64,000 nucleotides of DNA from Intestinibacillus sp. Marseille-P6563 (lineage in GTDB: Bacteria; Bacillota; Clostridia; Oscillospirales; Butyricicoccaceae): NCBI RefSeq assembly GCF_900604335.1, contig NZ_UWOD01000002.1, forward strand, positions 744,001 through 808,000. The letters are read 5' to 3'. The position numbers were made by a program, and so were the translations under genes. Position 1 is the stretch's first letter. Each line of letters starts with the position of its first letter. Under the pieces are notes generated by a model. The model saw nothing but the letters and a program-made list of their open reading frames with translations. It was not told the origin of the DNA and made no database searches. This document shows positions 1 through 9,063 of this stretch, one piece after another.

Positions 1-1
1 G

Positions 2-1501
2 AGGAAGGATGACGGGTTTAGTGGTGTTGATTTTTTTCGTCCTGGGATTCAGGAAGTATTGCAGGATGTGCGCTCCGCCGCTGTCAACTGCGTAGTTGTG
101 AAAGACCTCTCCCGTTTGGGCAGAAACTATATTGAAACCGGGAAAGTCTTACAGGAGTTTGCCGACCACGGTGTGCGTTTTATCGCAATCAACGACGGCT
201 ATGATACCGCCAATTTACAAGGGCAGGCCAGCACGATTCTCCTGCCAATCAAGAATCTGATGAACGATTCATATAGCCGCGATATTTCGGTGAAAATCCG
301 AAGCCACTTGGAAGTCAAGAAACGCAAAGGTGAGTTTGTGGGCGCGTTTGCAGCCTACGGCTATTTGAAGTCCTCGGATAATAAGAATAAGCTAATTATT
401 GACGAATATGCTGCCGCTGTTGTGCAGGATATTTTTCGGTGGAAGCTGGACGGAATGAGCCAGCAAGGGATCGCTGACCAGCTGAATACTGATGGTGTTC
501 TCTGCCCTGCGGAATACAAACGCTCCCTGGGCATGAAATATGTGTCTGGATTTAAGCGTAACCCACAGTCGAAATGGTCGGCGGTGGCCGTAGGGCGCAT
601 CCTGAAAAATCCCCTGTATATTGGGGTGATGGTGCAAGGTAAAACTGGACGCCCCAACTATAAAATCAAAAAGCTACTGGATAAGCCGCCGGAAGAATGG
701 ATCAGCGTTACGGATACCCATGAGCCGATCATCAGCGAGATGGATTTCAAGACTGTCAACGGCCTGCTGCAAGCAGATACCAGAATTGCTACGCAGCAAA
801 AAACCGTCTACCCATTTGCGGGCCTATTGTTCTGTGCAGACTGTAAGCAGAACATGGTTCGCAAAACGGTTCCCGCCAACGGGAAGAAGTATTTCTATTA
901 TACCTGTTCCACAAACCGTGCCGACCGCAGGATGTGCAGTACCCACAGCATCAGTGAGGCACTGCTGATGGATACTGTTCGGGACAGCATCCATGCGTAT
1001 CTTGAAACGGTTTTGAGCATTGAGAAAACCTTGCAGTTTATCGCAGCCCTTCCGGCCGAGAATGTGGAGGCCCAAAAGATCGACCGCCAGCTTGATAAGC
1101 TGAAAGCAGATTATGAGCAGACTATGCGTTTCAAAATGTCGGCTTACGAGAACTTTGTGGATCACCTGTTGAGTGAGGCGGAGTTTAAGCAGTATCAGCG
1201 GGTCTACACAGAAAAATGCGAAGCGATTGCGGCTGCTATCACAAGACGCCAGCAGGAATTGGATGCCATCAACAATGCCGGGACTGCGCAAAACGAATGG
1301 ATCGCCCATTTCAAATCATTCCGCAATGTGGATGTGATGGAGCGCAAAAGTCTGGTGAAGATTATTGAACGCATTTATGTCCATGAAGGAAATCGCATTG
1401 AAGTTATCTTTAAGCATCAGAACGAATACCGGGCAGCGGTTCTTTATATCGAACAGCACATGAAGAATCGGGATGTGCCGGGTAAAAAGGAGGCGGTATG
1501 A
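2..1501 (+). CDS. Large serine recombinase, 5' end outside the window
   Basis: This is a site-specific recombinase of the resolvase/invertase superfamily (large serine type), expected to integrate or excise a mobile element. The reading frame is open back to base 2, with the conserved DDGFSG block before the first usable start codon (TTG at 59). The gene therefore begins outside the window, and the catalytic serine segment is not seen. Visible parts are the end of the resolvase domain (KDLSRLGRN), the recombinase DNA-binding domain, a zinc ribbon (CADC, then two more Cys about 30 residues on) and a C-terminal coiled coil. It abuts the next recombinase (TGA then ATG), so the two are co-transcribed. 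The identity is firm; the target site is unknown. Confidence 0.92.
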   Translation, partial: RKDDGFSGVDFFRPGIQEVLQDVRSAAVNCVVVKDLSRLGRNYIETGKVLQEFADHGVRFIAINDGYDTANLQGQASTILLPIKNLMNDSYSRDISVKIRSHLEVKKRKGEFVGAFAAYGYLKSSDNKNKLIIDEYAAAVVQDIFRWKLDGMSQQGIADQLNTDGVLCPAEYKRSLGMKYVSGFKRNPQSKWSAVAVGRILKNPLYIGVMVQGKTGRPNYKIKKLLDKPPEEWISVTDTHEPIISEMDFKTVNGLLQADTRIATQQKTVYPFAGLLFCADCKQNMVRKTVPANGKKYFYYTCSTNRADRRMCSTHSISEALLMDTVRDSIHAYLETVLSIEKTLQFIAALPAENVEAQKIDRQLDKLKADYEQTMRFKMSAYENFVDHLLSEAEFKQYQRVYTEKCEAIAAAITRRQQELDAINNAGTAQNEWIAHFKSFRNVDVMERKSLVKIIERIYVHEGNRIEVIFKHQNEYRAAVLYIEQHMKNRDVPGKKEAV

Positions 1502-3232
1502 ATGGCAAGAGTGAGCCGGAGAAACAAAATTGCTGCGGCGCAGACCGGCCAACTGCCGTCCCCTATGGCCGCCCAAATGAAAAAATCGCTGCGGATATAC
1601 CGTGTCGCTGTCTATGTGCGGCTGTCCATTATGGACACTCGTGACCGGAAGGACAGCGAGAGCCTTCAGACGCAGATTGACTATCTGTGTGAGTATATCG
1701 CAAGGCATCCTGACCTTGAATTGTACGACTGTTACCGTGACAACGGCGAAACCGGAACCAATTTTGAACGGGCAGGATTTCAACGGATGATGGATGATGT
1801 AAAAGCTGGCCGGGTGGACTGTATCATCGTAAAAGACCTGTCACGGTTTGGCCGTGACTTCCTGGAAACCGGAAACTTTTTGGAAAAGGTCCTGCCGTTC
1901 ATGGGAGTTCGGTTTATCTCCATCAATGACAACTACGACAGCATTCGGGCAGACAGCGGGGATGCAATGAGTGTCGCTCTGAAAAATTTGATGAATGACA
2001 TTTGTGCGAAGGACATTTCTCATAAGGTCTTTTCCGCATTGGACATCAAGAAACGGAACGGCGAATTTATCGGGAACTACGCAGCCTACGGCTATATGAA
2101 GTCCCCCGAAGATAAGCACAAGCTGATTGTCGATCCGATAGCGGCGCCTGTGGTCCAGCGGATATTCCAGATGAAAAAGGATGGGATGAGCAATGCAGGG
2201 ATTGCCCGAATATTGAGTGAAGAACAGATCCCAAACCCCAACCACCACCGCTATTTACAGGGAATTATATACACGGCGCGGTATGCGCAAAATGACCCCT
2301 GGCAGACGCAGGCGGTAAAAAATATCCTTCAAAATCCGGTATATCTGGGTCACATGGCACAGGGCAAGAAGATCTCCAAACTGTACGCAGGCCAGCGCCA
2401 AAAGAGTTTCCCTTCGTCTGAATGGGTCATCGTTCCCAATACGCATAAAGCCATCATCTCACAGGAATTGTTCGATGCCGTACAGGAGATTATGAAGGCA
2501 CGACGGGACGAATATCACAGCCGTCTGGGGAAATATGCCCATTTCAGCAGTGAGAACATTTTTGAAGGGCTTGTTGTCTGCGCCTGCTGTAAGCGTAACA
2601 TGACCCGCTATAAGAGTGTTTATAACAAGGGACGAGATGTTTCGTTCAACTTCATCTGTCCGCGCCATGCGGCGCTTTTGGATATTGGCTGTCCCAATGC
2701 CGGAGGGCTTTCGGAGGATGACCTGAAAGCTGCGGTGTTCCATGTGATCCGGCTGCAAATCTCCCTGCTGGCGGATGTGGAGTCAATCATCAAAAAGGTA
2801 GAGAAATCGGCAGCCGTCCGAACCCGCAGAGCGTCGATTGATAATGAAATCAGTTCTGCCCAAGACCGCCGAAAGCGGATCGACACCCTGCGTCAGAATC
2901 TTTTTGAGAGCTATGCGAGTGGTATTGTGTCACAGGCTGACTATCTGTTCGGGAAAAGCCGGTATGATGATGAGTATGCTTTAATCGAACGCCGTTTGGA
3001 ACAGCTTGCGGATGAAAAGGCTCAACTGCCGGAAACAAACCCAAAGCAGAACAAGTGGTTCGCTGCATTTTCGAGGTTCCAAGAGGAAAAGGAACTGAGC
3101 CGGGAAATGCTTCTGGCATTGGTTGAGAAAATTTATGTGAATGAGGACAAGCAGGTACATATTATCCTGAAATATCAGGACGAAATGAAAAAACTACTGT
3201 ATAGGGGGTGTGAATATGGAGAGGGATTTTAA
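1502..3232 (+). CDS. Large serine recombinase (second of tandem set)
   Basis: A complete 576-residue large serine recombinase. The N-terminal resolvase domain (about residues 35-175) has the catalytic motif YVRLS, in which Ser is the nucleophile, and KDLSRFGRD. A recombinase domain (about 190-300), a zinc ribbon (CACC and a later Cys pair) and a long coiled coil (about 430-500) follow. An AAGGAGG site sits 8 bases before ATG 1502, and the gene starts directly after the stop of the upstream recombinase. Tandem recombinases like this are typical of one end of integrative elements from Firmicutes, where two or three of them act together. Which of them is needed for movement cannot be told from the sequence. 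Confidence 0.93.
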   Translation: MARVSRRNKIAAAQTGQLPSPMAAQMKKSLRIYRVAVYVRLSIMDTRDRKDSESLQTQIDYLCEYIARHPDLELYDCYRDNGETGTNFERAGFQRMMDDVKAGRVDCIIVKDLSRFGRDFLETGNFLEKVLPFMGVRFISINDNYDSIRADSGDAMSVALKNLMNDICAKDISHKVFSALDIKKRNGEFIGNYAAYGYMKSPEDKHKLIVDPIAAPVVQRIFQMKKDGMSNAGIARILSEEQIPNPNHHRYLQGIIYTARYAQNDPWQTQAVKNILQNPVYLGHMAQGKKISKLYAGQRQKSFPSSEWVIVPNTHKAIISQELFDAVQEIMKARRDEYHSRLGKYAHFSSENIFEGLVVCACCKRNMTRYKSVYNKGRDVSFNFICPRHAALLDIGCPNAGGLSEDDLKAAVFHVIRLQISLLADVESIIKKVEKSAAVRTRRASIDNEISSAQDRRKRIDTLRQNLFESYASGIVSQADYLFGKSRYDDEYALIERRLEQLADEKAQLPETNPKQNKWFAAFSRFQEEKELSREMLLALVEKIYVNEDKQVHIILKYQDEMKKLLYRGCEYGEGF

Positions 3233-4850
3233 GCCTGCTATGGAATTGGTAATTGCTGTCTACATCAGGCTTTCCGCAGAGGATGGCGACTTGTCGGATG
3301 AAAAAAATGAGAGCAACAGTGTGGTCAACCAGCGGGCATACATCCATCAGTATATCGCACAGCACCCCGAATTTTCAGGAGCGCGGATTCTGGAATTTTG
3401 TGATGATGGCTATTCTGGAACGAACATGGAGCGCCCCGCAGTCAAGCGCCTTTTGCGGCAGGTCAGGGATCGGAAAATCAACTGCATCATCGTCAAGGAT
3501 ATGTCCCGTTTTGGGCGTGACTACATCGTGGTAGGCGACTATCTGGAACAGATTTTCCCCTTCCTGGATGTCCGCTTTATCGCAATCAATGATGGCTACG
3601 ACAGCAAGGATCACAAATACGGCGCCGCAGGGTTGATTGATGTGTCGTTCCGCAATGTGATTTATGATCTGTATAGCAAGGAACTCTCGGAAAAGGTTCG
3701 CTCCACAAAGAAGCAGCTTGCGGAGAAAGGCTACTACCTTGCTCCATTTGCTTTCTTTGGCTATCAAAAATCGCCGGAAGATAAGCACACCCTGCTTGTG
3801 GATGAAGCTGCGGCAACCACAGTCCGGCGGATATTCGCCCTATTCATCAGTGGTTTGTCTACCCATGAGATTGCCCGGAAGTTTAATGTGGAAGGGGTTC
3901 TGACGCCCTTACAGACCAAACGGATGCAATCTGTAACACGGAAATGGAATTGTGTCGATCAGAACAGTAACTATTGGACTTCTGGAACAGTACGGAAAAT
4001 CCTCAATGATGAACGGTATACCGGAAAGACTGTCTATGGAAAGACCATGCGGAAAAAGGTAGGGTCCCATGACATAAAGCGTGTGATGGAAAGCCAGTGG
4101 ACGGTTGTTGATGGAGCCATCCCTGCGATTATCTCAAAAGAACTTTTTGAAACAGCCAAGGAACTATCCGTCACATCTCATTCAGCGTCGCCTAAAGTAA
4201 GCAGCCGAATATTTTACCGAAAGGTCCGCTGTGGTCATTGCCGGTTGGCAATGACACGCATGGAGGGAACAAATCCATATTATATCTGCCAGACTTACCG
4301 AAGGAAACCGGACATTGGATGTCCGCAGGATAAAATGAGCGAAAAGGAGTTGGAACAGGCCGTGCTTGCTTCCATTCGTGCGATGGCACAGTTTGTCCGA
4401 AAAGCAGAGAAAGCACGGCAGCGGCAATCTGATAAAGCTGATCGGTACAATCAAAGGATTGAGCAAAAAATCCTGGCACATGAAAACTCCATTAAAATGC
4501 GCCAGCAGGAGAAAATGAGTGCGTTTGAAAATATGGTATCCAGCTTATGTGATGAACCAGAATACAAACGCAGATGTAATCAGTGCGATGAACATATCCG
4601 GCGCCTTGAACAGAAAATCAGAGAATTGCAGAATGAAAAGCGCCTGTTGCTGGACGAAAAATCCCCGGCCGAAAGTGTTCTGCCATATACCAATGTAAGA
4701 ACACTGACACGAGAACTGGTGGATTTGCTGATTCAGCATATTTACATTTACAGTGACACCTCTATTGAGATCGTTTGGAAATTTCAGGATGAGTACAAAC
4801 GGTTGCTGGCAGAACTGAAATCGAAGGCGGACACGACGAATGAATCGTAA
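3216..4850 (+). CDS. Large serine recombinase (third of tandem set)
   Basis: A complete large serine recombinase of 544 residues. The catalytic motif YIRLSAEDGD lies near the N-terminus, KDMSRFGRD marks the resolvase core, and a recombinase domain, a zinc-ribbon Cys cluster (CGHC then C..C) and a coiled-coil tail follow. ATG 3216 was chosen because AGGGGGTG lies 5 bases upstream; a GTG at 3210 in the same frame falls inside that ribosome site. It overlaps the end of the previous recombinase by 17 bases and the next small resolvase ORF by 11 bases, so the set is translationally coupled. It diverges in sequence from its two upstream relatives, so it is not a recent duplicate. Confidence 0.93.
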   Translation: MERDFKPAMELVIAVYIRLSAEDGDLSDEKNESNSVVNQRAYIHQYIAQHPEFSGARILEFCDDGYSGTNMERPAVKRLLRQVRDRKINCIIVKDMSRFGRDYIVVGDYLEQIFPFLDVRFIAINDGYDSKDHKYGAAGLIDVSFRNVIYDLYSKELSEKVRSTKKQLAEKGYYLAPFAFFGYQKSPEDKHTLLVDEAAATTVRRIFALFISGLSTHEIARKFNVEGVLTPLQTKRMQSVTRKWNCVDQNSNYWTSGTVRKILNDERYTGKTVYGKTMRKKVGSHDIKRVMESQWTVVDGAIPAIISKELFETAKELSVTSHSASPKVSSRIFYRKVRCGHCRLAMTRMEGTNPYYICQTYRRKPDIGCPQDKMSEKELEQAVLASIRAMAQFVRKAEKARQRQSDKADRYNQRIEQKILAHENSIKMRQQEKMSAFENMVSSLCDEPEYKRRCNQCDEHIRRLEQKIRELQNEKRLLLDEKSPAESVLPYTNVRTLTRELVDLLIQHIYIYSDTSIEIVWKFQDEYKRLLAELKSKADTTNES

Positions 4851-5175
4851 GTGTTTCTGGCTGTATGGCTGCGTTGCTTCGCCGGACAGCCATGCTTTAG
4901 AAATCCAGATGGAGAGCCTGCGCCGTTTTGCAGAAAAGCGGAAGCTGAATGTTGTCGGCCAGTCGCAGGATGAACAAAGTGGCCTGACCTTTGACCGGCC
5001 TGGGATCATGCAGTTTCTTGATTCCGTAAGGGCAAGAAAGGTAGATGCACTTTTGGTAAAAGACCTGTCCCGGCTGGGCAGGGATTACATCCAAGTTGGA
5101 AGATTCCTTGATGACCTGAACCGTTCAGATATAGGAGTGTTTGAAACCGCAACGCTGATTACAAGCGGGCTTTAA
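4840..5175 (+). CDS. Small resolvase-like protein, probably shortened
   Basis: A 111-residue ORF made only of a resolvase-type catalytic fold. It has LYGCVASPD, where family members have Y-x-R-V-S/A-S, then SGLTFDRPG and the conserved KDLSRLGRDYIQVG. The usual Arg near the catalytic Ser is replaced (GCVAS). The last residues after DDLNRSD do not look like family sequence, and the ORF stops just before a 53-base stretch with no coding signal. It overlaps the upstream recombinase by 11 bases and belongs to the same transcript. It may be a genuine small accessory recombinase, which are common beside large serine recombinases, or a copy cut at the element end. Activity is doubtful. Confidence 0.6.
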   Translation: MNRKCFWLYGCVASPDSHALEIQMESLRRFAEKRKLNVVGQSQDEQSGLTFDRPGIMQFLDSVRARKVDALLVKDLSRLGRDYIQVGRFLDDLNRSDIGVFETATLITSGL

Positions 5176-5228
5176 GGGTGAAAGGTAGCGAAAAGTGTAA
5201 ATAATCCCTTAATTTTTTTAGTTTCATC

Positions 5229-6725
5229 TTGACATTAGGAGACGATGGTATCAGCGGAACCCGTTTTGATCGCCCCGGCTTTATGGCTCTGATGAAGGAA
5301 GTCGAGGCAGGTAATGTGGAATATTTGTGCCTAAAGGATATGTCACGTTTCGGACGTGATTATCTGCAAGTCGGCATGTATACGGAGATCATGTTTCCCG
5401 AACATGATATTCACTTTATTGCGGTGAATGATGGTGTAGACAGCACTCAGGGCGACAACGAGTTTACGCCCTTCCGCAATATCATCAATGAATGGTACGC
5501 CAAAGACACCAGCAAAAAAATCCGTGCCGTTATGAAAGTGAAAGGCAATGCGGGGGAGCATTTGGCTACCATGCCTCCGTATGGATACATGAAATCGTCT
5601 GATGATAAAAAGCAATGGGTGAAGGATGAAGAAGCAGCCCAGGTGGTTTATGAAATCGGTCTTTATATCATGGACGGATTGGGACCCTCGCAGATCGCAA
5701 GAAAGCTGACGGAAAGAAAAATCCTTACTCCGGCTGCTTACTATGAGAGTAAAGGCAGGACGACCAATGTCACAAAGAAAGGTTCTCCTTATGCCTGGGA
5801 TTCTTCTACGATTGCCGACATCATGGACCGCTGGCGTGAATACCTGGGGCACACGGTTAATTTCAAAACCCGCAAAAAATCCTACAAGAGTAAAAAGACC
5901 CTTCTCAATCCAGAAACGGAGTGGAAGATTTTTGAGAATACCCATGAAGCCATCTGGACGGAGGCGATTGCCGATGCAGCAAGGCTTGCAAGGCAGACGC
6001 GGCGCCGACCCACAAAGATGGGAGAAATGGGGATGTTCTCCGGCATGATGTTCTGCGCCGACTGCGGCTCCATCATGTATCAATGCAGGGCAACCAATTT
6101 CCGGCGCGATCAGGAATATTACCTGTGTTCGGGCTATCGGAAAAGCCGTGATGTATGCGGGCAGACACATTCCATTCGAACTGTTATCCTGGAGGAATTG
6201 GTTCTGCAAAATCTGCGTGAGATCGTTTCCTTTGCATCACAGCGCAAAGACGATTTTGTAAAGATGGTTATGGATGCGGATTTGCGCCAACGTAACCGAG
6301 GTTTGGCAAAGCGGAAGAAAACATTAGCTGATGCTGAAAAGCGGATTGCCGAACTGGACACCATTTTTAAGCGGCTCTATGAAGATACCATTTCGGGAAA
6401 ACTTTCTGACGAGCGTTTTCAAAAGCTCTCCACTGACTATGAGAAAGAGCAGCATCAGCTTCAAGATGTAGTGATTACCCTCCGGGATGAAATCGAGGCA
6501 GAGGAACGCAAAAGCGCCAATGTGGAAAGGTTTCTCTCCGTTGTAGAACGGTATACGGAAATCCCCGAATTGACCCCATGTATCTTGCATGAATTTATCG
6601 AGAAGATTGTTGTTCATGCAGCCAGCGATCCGAAGGGCAAGAACCGCACCCAGGAAATTGACATCTACTATAAGGGCATTGGAGCCCTGGAAGTATCCAA
6701 AGTCACTTCATCAAGGCAAGAATGA
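5229..6725 (+). pseudogene. Large serine recombinase lacking its catalytic N-terminus
   Basis: The frame encodes 498 residues that begin (TTG 5229) directly in the block DDGISGTRFDRPG, which in this family lies about 55-60 residues into the protein. The preceding segment with the Tyr-x-Arg-x-Ser catalytic motif is absent, and an in-frame stop lies at 5202-5204. The rest is intact: KDMSRFGRD, the recombinase domain, a zinc ribbon (CADCGS, then further Cys) and coiled coils. No ribosome binding site precedes the TTG. I read it as a recombinase gene cut by deletion or by insertion of the adjacent element, hence unlikely to be catalytic. A short functional product cannot be ruled out. Confidence 0.7.
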
Positions 6726-6729
6726 GAAA

Positions 6730-6755
6730 AACGGCATAGCCGAAGCTATACCGTT
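6730..6755 (+). terminator. Hairpin after recombinase remnant
   Basis: An 11-base stem with one mismatch (AACGG-c-ATAGC / GCTAT-a-CCGTT) starts 4 bases after the recombinase stop. The following bases (ctctcttg) are only moderately T-rich. It sits between the + strand recombinase and the convergent araC-type gene, so it may serve both directions. Confidence 0.4.
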
Positions 6756-6811
6756 CTCTCTTGCCCCACGATGTTTTCTTATCGGGAGGCACCTTCGGAG
6801 GCTCTTTTTGT

Positions 6812-7729
6812 TTACGATTGTTTGCGAATGCGCCGGGAGGTACGGTGTTCGCTCCCCTCCTCGTCGCGGGCGACATAGGAGCTGCGATACCGGCTAGGTG
6901 ACATGCCGATGTACTTGGAAAACATGGTATTGAAATGACAGGGGTTGCCGAATCCGACCGATACCGCGATCTCGGTAACTGACATGTTGGTGGTAATCAA
7001 AAGGCTCTGTGCCTCGCCCAAACGGCGGCGCACGGTATACTGCATGGGCGAATATCCGGTCGTTTCCTTGAACATATGCGCCAGGTGATAGGGGCTGACG
7101 CGGATAGCATCGCTGATGTCCTGCAAGGTGAACTGTTCATCGAAATGGGTATCGATATAACTTTTGACCTGTCCGGCGATGATGTCGGTCCGGCTGCGTA
7201 CCGTATTGCCTTCGCTTTCGCAGTATTTGCGGATGACCAGCAGCAGTTCGGATACCAGGGCAGCCGCTAAGTAGTTGCAGGTTTCGGTCGTACCCTTGGC
7301 GTCAGTTGCCAACAGACTGTGAATGGTGCCCATCAGCTGGGAAATCGTGTCCGCACATTCTCCGGCCGGAAAGACCGGCGAATATTCAGCAGCGATCAGA
7401 CAGTTAGCAGGCAATCCCTTGACCGCAACTTCGGACATCGCCAGCGAATAGGTATTGAGGTCTTTGGACTGCGAAGGGTCTTCATCGTGCAGCACGCCTG
7501 CATTGCAGATAATAACATCTCCCTTGGAAATGTTGTATCGCTGCTCATCGACGATATACACCCCTGACCCGCTGCGTACATACAGAAGTTCCAAAAAATC
7601 CGGATGCTTGTGCAGAATACGCGGATGAATCGAATACGAGGAATCAATTTTGCTGGCAGACAGCAGGTGTGGTGGCTTGCCGCGTTCAAAACTGGATTCA
7701 AAATGGGACGACGCAAAACACTGGATCAT
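6812..7729 (-). CDS. AraC-family regulator with cupin sensor domain
   Basis: A 305-residue transcription factor. Residues about 15-120 form a cupin-like ligand-binding domain (histidine- and glycine-rich strands, ISKGDVIIC). The C-terminus (about 190-290) holds two helix-turn-helix units of the AraC type, with FTLQDISDAI and SVTEIAVSVGFGNPCHF as signatures. An AGGAAAGGAG site precedes the ATG. It lies 28 bases downstream of the XRE-cupin gene, in the same direction, so the two form one unit transcribed away from the IolM/IolN-like genes. AraC-cupin proteins usually sense a sugar or related ligand. The likely targets are the divergent dehydrogenase/hydrolase genes, by position only. Confidence 0.85.
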   Translation of the reverse strand: MIQCFASSHFESSFERGKPPHLLSASKIDSSYSIHPRILHKHPDFLELLYVRSGSGVYIVDEQRYNISKGDVIICNAGVLHDEDPSQSKDLNTYSLAMSEVAVKGLPANCLIAAEYSPVFPAGECADTISQLMGTIHSLLATDAKGTTETCNYLAAALVSELLLVIRKYCESEGNTVRSRTDIIAGQVKSYIDTHFDEQFTLQDISDAIRVSPYHLAHMFKETTGYSPMQYTVRRRLGEAQSLLITTNMSVTEIAVSVGFGNPCHFNTMFSKYIGMSPSRYRSSYVARDEEGSEHRTSRRIRKQS

Positions 7730-7757
7730 AACAACGGCTCCTTTCCTGAACTACGGC

Positions 7758-8369
7758 TTAAAACCAAGGTGGGACATTGGCCCAAACGCAGGTACAAACC
7801 TGGTCGGACAAATTCCGCTTGGCATGGGGCTTGGTCGAATCAAATGTGATGCTGTCCCCGGCGCGCAGTACATAAGTTTCTTCTTCTATTTCCACAACAA
7901 GTTCTCCGGTCAGCACCAGACCACATTCATTGCCTGGATGGCTGTATTGTTCCCGGCCTGTTCCACTATGCGGCTGATAAATGTTATAAATAAATTCAAT
8001 CGGTCCATTGAGGTTGGGATTGAGCAGCTGCAACTCGATCCCATCTCCGGGCGATAGCTTTTTGCGCTCACTGGCGTGTACTACCGGCGATGCCCCAAAC
8101 AGCTGCACGGTCGATTGCGTTTCAGCGGATAGCGCAGAGTTCGGTCGCTCCCCTTCGGTTTCAAACAGAAAACTCAAGGGAACATCCAAAACATTCCCTA
8201 TTTTCTTCAGCGTTTCGATCGATGGGGAGATCAGGCCGCGTTCCATCTGGCTAATCATGCTGGTGGTCAGCCCGGACAGACGGGCCATTTCGGTGATTTT
8301 CATATCTTTTGCGGTACGAATGGCACGAATTTTCTTGCCTAAGGACATTGCAAGTTCGGTGGGCGGCAT
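7758..8369 (-). CDS. XRE-family regulator with C-terminal cupin
   Basis: A 203-residue regulator of the HTH-XRE plus cupin_2 type. The helix-turn-helix is near residues 10-65 (ITEMARLSGLTTSMISQMERG), and a small beta-barrel cupin fills about 120-200 (GLVLTGELVVEIEE...). Such proteins repress or activate neighbouring catabolic genes in response to a small molecule bound by the barrel. A sigma-A-like promoter lies just upstream (8427-8455). It is the first gene of a two-gene unit with the AraC regulator and faces the large palindrome-rich region before the IolM-like gene. The family is clear; the ligand is unknown. Confidence 0.88.
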   Translation of the reverse strand: MPPTELAMSLGKKIRAIRTAKDMKITEMARLSGLTTSMISQMERGLISPSIETLKKIGNVLDVPLSFLFETEGERPNSALSAETQSTVQLFGASPVVHASERKKLSPGDGIELQLLNPNLNGPIEFIYNIYQPHSGTGREQYSHPGNECGLVLTGELVVEIEEETYVLRAGDSITFDSTKPHAKRNLSDQVCTCVWANVPPWF

Positions 8370-8426
8370 GCCTTCCCCTCCTTCCCTTTTCCTGCGGTAG
8401 CAATCGGAATGTTATTCCTACTTATA

Positions 8427-8455
8427 TTGATAGCATGTCTGCAACGACTTGTCAA
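8427..8455 (-). promoter_or_regulatory. Sigma-A-type promoter for XRE-cupin/AraC unit
   Basis: Read on the minus strand there is TTGACA (8450-8455), a 17-base spacer and TATCAA (8427-8432). The distance to the XRE-cupin start is about 60 bases. Confidence 0.6.
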
Positions 8456-8701
8456 TTATTGCGCATCTTGTTCCTCTTCTTCGTTCTCCGCAAGAATTTA
8501 GTGGTTTTCTTTGGTCTTCTTGCGAAACCCAGGGTTTTGGCGCAAGAATCCGAAATTTTCGGTCAATTTTCAACCATTATCCTTATATATGTCAAATTTT
8601 TATCTCGTTTTTTATGCATTTCGCTTATATCCAATCTGCGAATCTGCTTTGTAAAACAGCTTTCCATAAGGTGTTTCACGGATGTTGCGCCAAGGTTTCC
8701 C

Positions 8702-8745
8702 CTATATACGCAAGTTTTTGCTATATTGAAAACTTGCGTATATAG
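8702..8745. repeat. 17-bp perfect inverted repeat, 10-base loop
   Basis: The left arm 8702-8718 (CTATATACGCAAGTTTT) is exactly complementary to the right arm 8729-8745. The arms contain the CGCAAG core seen elsewhere in the region. No T-run follows and no gene ends nearby, so a regulator-binding site fits better than a terminator. Confidence 0.8.
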
Positions 8746-8990
8746 CTATAACTTCCCAGATAAATTTTGGAAATTACAGTCTTGCTAAATTCGCATTCTT
8801 GTGCAAATCGCAAGAATGTGAAATGTTTTTTTGAAATGCCGCAAAAATCCGGGGAATTTTGCGAAAGACAGCACAAGAAAGGTATGGCGAGAAAAAAAGG
8901 AGTGCCGTATAATAAAACCATCGAAAATGAACAAAGGCAAGCAAGACGAAGCAAGGAGATTTGTAGGAAATGATAAACAAATGCTTCTGC

Positions 8991-9006
8991 TTCGAAAATT
9001 TTCGAA
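8991..9006. promoter_or_regulatory. 16-bp perfect palindrome upstream of IolM-like gene
   Basis: TTCGAAAATTTTCGAA is a perfect palindrome ending 57 bases before the IolM-like start. A possible -10 (TGTAAT, 9012-9017) follows it with a poor -35, as expected of a regulated promoter. It is a candidate operator; the binding protein is unknown. Confidence 0.6.
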
Positions 9007-9063
9007 AGCAATGTAATTGACACTAACATAAATACATGGAAGCTGAAAAGGGAGGAACGAGCC

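Larger units (their letters stand above)
8370..9063. promoter_or_regulatory. Divergent regulatory region, AT-rich, with repeated CGCAAG sites
   Basis: This 694-base gap between the divergent regulator and IolM-like genes shows no convincing gene; ORFs in it have no ribosome sites or family features. It holds repeated half-sites with core CGCAAG(AAT), in both orientations, near 8489-8496, 8517-8524, 8541-8549, 8709-8714, 8733-8738, 8793-8801 (variant) and 8809-8817. It also holds a 17-base perfect inverted repeat (8702-8718 / 8729-8745) and a 16-base perfect palindrome (8991-9006). The dense symmetric sites suggest binding by one or both of the adjacent cupin regulators; which one is not determinable. 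Confidence 0.7.
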
